NCBI GenBank assembly: GCA_944989445.1
Contig: CALYLW010001077.1
Location: 161,028-225,027, forward strand
DNA from: Ampullaceana balthica
Taxonomy: Eukaryota; Mollusca; Gastropoda; Lymnaeidae
DNA: 64,000 nucleotides
Reading direction: 5' to 3'
The notes under the pieces are model-generated. The model worked only from the letters and a program-made list of their open reading frames with translations. It was not told the DNA's origin and did not search any database. The translations under genes and the position numbers were made by a program. Shown here piece after piece: positions 62,364 through 64,000 of this stretch (the stretch's first letter is position 1; each line of letters begins with the position of its first letter).

Positions 62364-63096
62364 TAGGGCTTCGGATTAGTCGACCCATCACTTAAAAATT
62401 ATTGGAAATTTAAAAAAAAATATTTTAAAAAATATATAATTTTTTTTTAAAAAATATTTTTTTTTAAATTTTTTTTTAAATAGTGGCTGATAAATTACAT
62501 GAACATTTTGGTTTTAAACTATTGACTGACGGGAATGTTCAAAATGTTGATAAATTTTGCCTACCATTGTTCTAACACTTCGCCTACTTATCAAACCAAA
62601 TGAAAAGCCTATTAAGCTAATGGCAGTAATGGAGTCTGACTCAGAGACAGAAAATGACCACAGCTCTTCTGATGAATTACTGCGTTAAAAAATGGAGATG
62701 AAACTTCCCGAATCCATTGACCCTCTACAATGGTGAAAACACCGATATCCGATAATGCAATTCCTTGCCAAGACCGGTTAGTGCATACCAGTTACTACAG
62801 TTCCAAGTGAAGGATTGTCCAGATCGGCTGGTTATATTATCAATTAGACCCGCTCATCACTTGAAGCAAATAATGCCAACATACTTGTCTTTTTGCGTAG
62901 TTGGTGAAAAGATGACATATAAAGTAATAAAGGAGACATTCCAGTGTTATTTAGATTTTCAACAAGAACGTTTAATAGGCGTTACTTATGTCATCATACA
63001 TTTTAATTTTTTGGCTTTAATCGAAATTAACGATTAATTAATTGTTAATTTTTCAAAATATAACGATTAAATTTTAATTAATCGTTAACAGCCCTA
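62364..63096 (+). mobile_element. Internally deleted hAT with both ends
   Basis: Starts TAGGGCTTCGG and ends AACAGCCCTA, inverted hAT-type tips. Flanks are AAATATTT (62356-62363) and AGATATTT (63097-63104), an 8-bp target duplication with one mismatch. Between them is the C-terminal end of a hAT transposase. Confidence 0.7.
62610..62905 (+). pseudogene. hAT transposase C-terminal dimerisation remnant
   Basis: One + strand frame from about 62613 reads an acidic linker (ESDSETENDHSSSDELL), IDPLQW, YPIMQFLAKT, then TTVPSEGLSRSAGYIIN, TRSSLEANNANILVFL. This is the dimerisation signature of hAT transposases. Four in-frame stops interrupt it. The ATG-less 62765-63037 frame is a shadow. Confidence 0.75.
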
Positions 63097-63195
63097 AGAT
63101 ATTTTTATCATTATTGTATTCTATCGCAATAAAATGTTTGAATTGAAAGTAATTGAGAACACTCCAGGTAAGATTTCAAGTTTAAAAAAAAGAAG

Positions 63196-63221
63196 ATAAT
63201 AATAATAATAATAATAATAAA
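63196..63221. repeat. (AAT)n microsatellite
   Basis: About nine TAA/AAT units in a row. The rest of 63105-64000 is AT-rich with no gene seen. Confidence 0.9.
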
Positions 63222-64000
63222 ATTTAATTTTAAAAATATCTTTAAAAAATATTTAATTATCATTTATATTTTTAAATTTAAAAGCTTTAATATATATATT
63301 TTTCTATATTGGAACAGTAAAACTAACAGACAATTTTTTTACTCATTATCCATTCCTTACAATAAATTTTTTTTTAAACAAAAAATTGCAACATGTTTAT
63401 AATTTAAATGTTTATAAGTAAATATTAAATATTTACTAGAAAATAAATAAGTTTTCTTTAATATTATACTAAATTTGTTTATTATTGTTTATTCAATTTA
63501 TTTGAAACGTTGTTTCGTTGTATACATGTTTTGTTTTTTAAAATTAGTTGTCTAAATGGGAAACTTCCGGCTTCTACAAATCTACAATCGATAATGGAAT
63601 TACTTAAACGTGAGATGATATTTCGTCAGTATATTAAGTTTAAATTTCGTCTTTGCGTTTGATTGTATAATTGAATTATTAAGAAACAGGTAATTATTTC
63701 ATTTGAAATGGTTATATATCTATTTTTATAGCTTCAGCCGTTTAAATTTAATTAAATTCGCCCCAATTCACAATTGATAGTATTGTTGACAGCATGACGG
63801 TAAGCCGCCATTGTGTTAAAAAAAGTTTGAGTCGAACTTATTCAGGCTTATTATTCACTGCTTCTATTGTTTATTGCTCATAAGATTGTATGGCCGTATT
63901 TAAATATGCCATAACATAATACTAATTTTAATCTTACAGTTGTAAGGATTGAAAACATTTTTAATGGTCCACGGCACATGGCATCACATGCTATTATTAT

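Overview
The window is eukaryotic nuclear DNA: AT-rich, full of GT-AG introns, non-LTR and LTR retrotransposons, Helitrons, hAT relics, tRNA-derived SINEs and AT microsatellites. No bacterial gene organisation is seen. The repeat mix and the host-gene type suggest an invertebrate, perhaps a mollusc such as a pulmonate snail; this is an impression and no taxon can be proven from the sequence alone.

Host genes. Three host loci can be read from exon phases and splice sites. (1) Positions 40-3021 (+) hold the last three exons of a gene that starts upstream of the window. (2) Positions 23343-42719 (+) hold a nine-exon gene that reads through in one frame to a 517-residue protein: signal peptide, cysteine-rich and N-glycosylated ectodomain, one transmembrane helix, and a tail with three YxxPhi tyrosine motifs. 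Two copies of a two-exon module (entry phase 1, internal junction phase 0, exit phase 1) are visible in the ectodomain. (3) Positions 56045-56593 (-) hold two exons of a related module from an oppositely oriented paralogue. Together they look like a small cluster of rapidly changing receptor-like genes. The layout recalls the polymorphic single-pass transmembrane clusters linked to parasite resistance in Biomphalaria, but that link is inference.

Mobile DNA, left to right: a 23-bp-TIR MITE (530-768); a hAT-type MITE with a 7-bp target duplication (2319-2485); a decayed autonomous Helitron (3345-6718, -); two decayed LINE copies (6725-8640 and 8770-11170, -); a short Helitron with both termini (12822-13267); a SINE (16180-16470); a Gypsy element whose interior is inverted (18346-22386); repeat arrays and a Helitron inside the 9.2-kb first intron of the receptor gene (23.6-31.6 kb); a LINE in its intron 4 (33950-36205, -); a palindrome array (36.7-38.0 kb); a MITE abutting a splice donor (40103-40255); another LINE (44740-46545, -); more SINEs (44.4, 49.7 and 53.5 kb); RT scraps (54.4 and 56.8 kb); hAT/ZMYM-type remnants (59.8-60.6 kb); and a deleted hAT with both ends (62364-63096).

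The oddest stretch is 58126-59135. It contains 603 consecutive bases without a single G on the + strand, followed by long C homopolymers. It is either a consensus artefact or an extreme strand-asymmetric tract.
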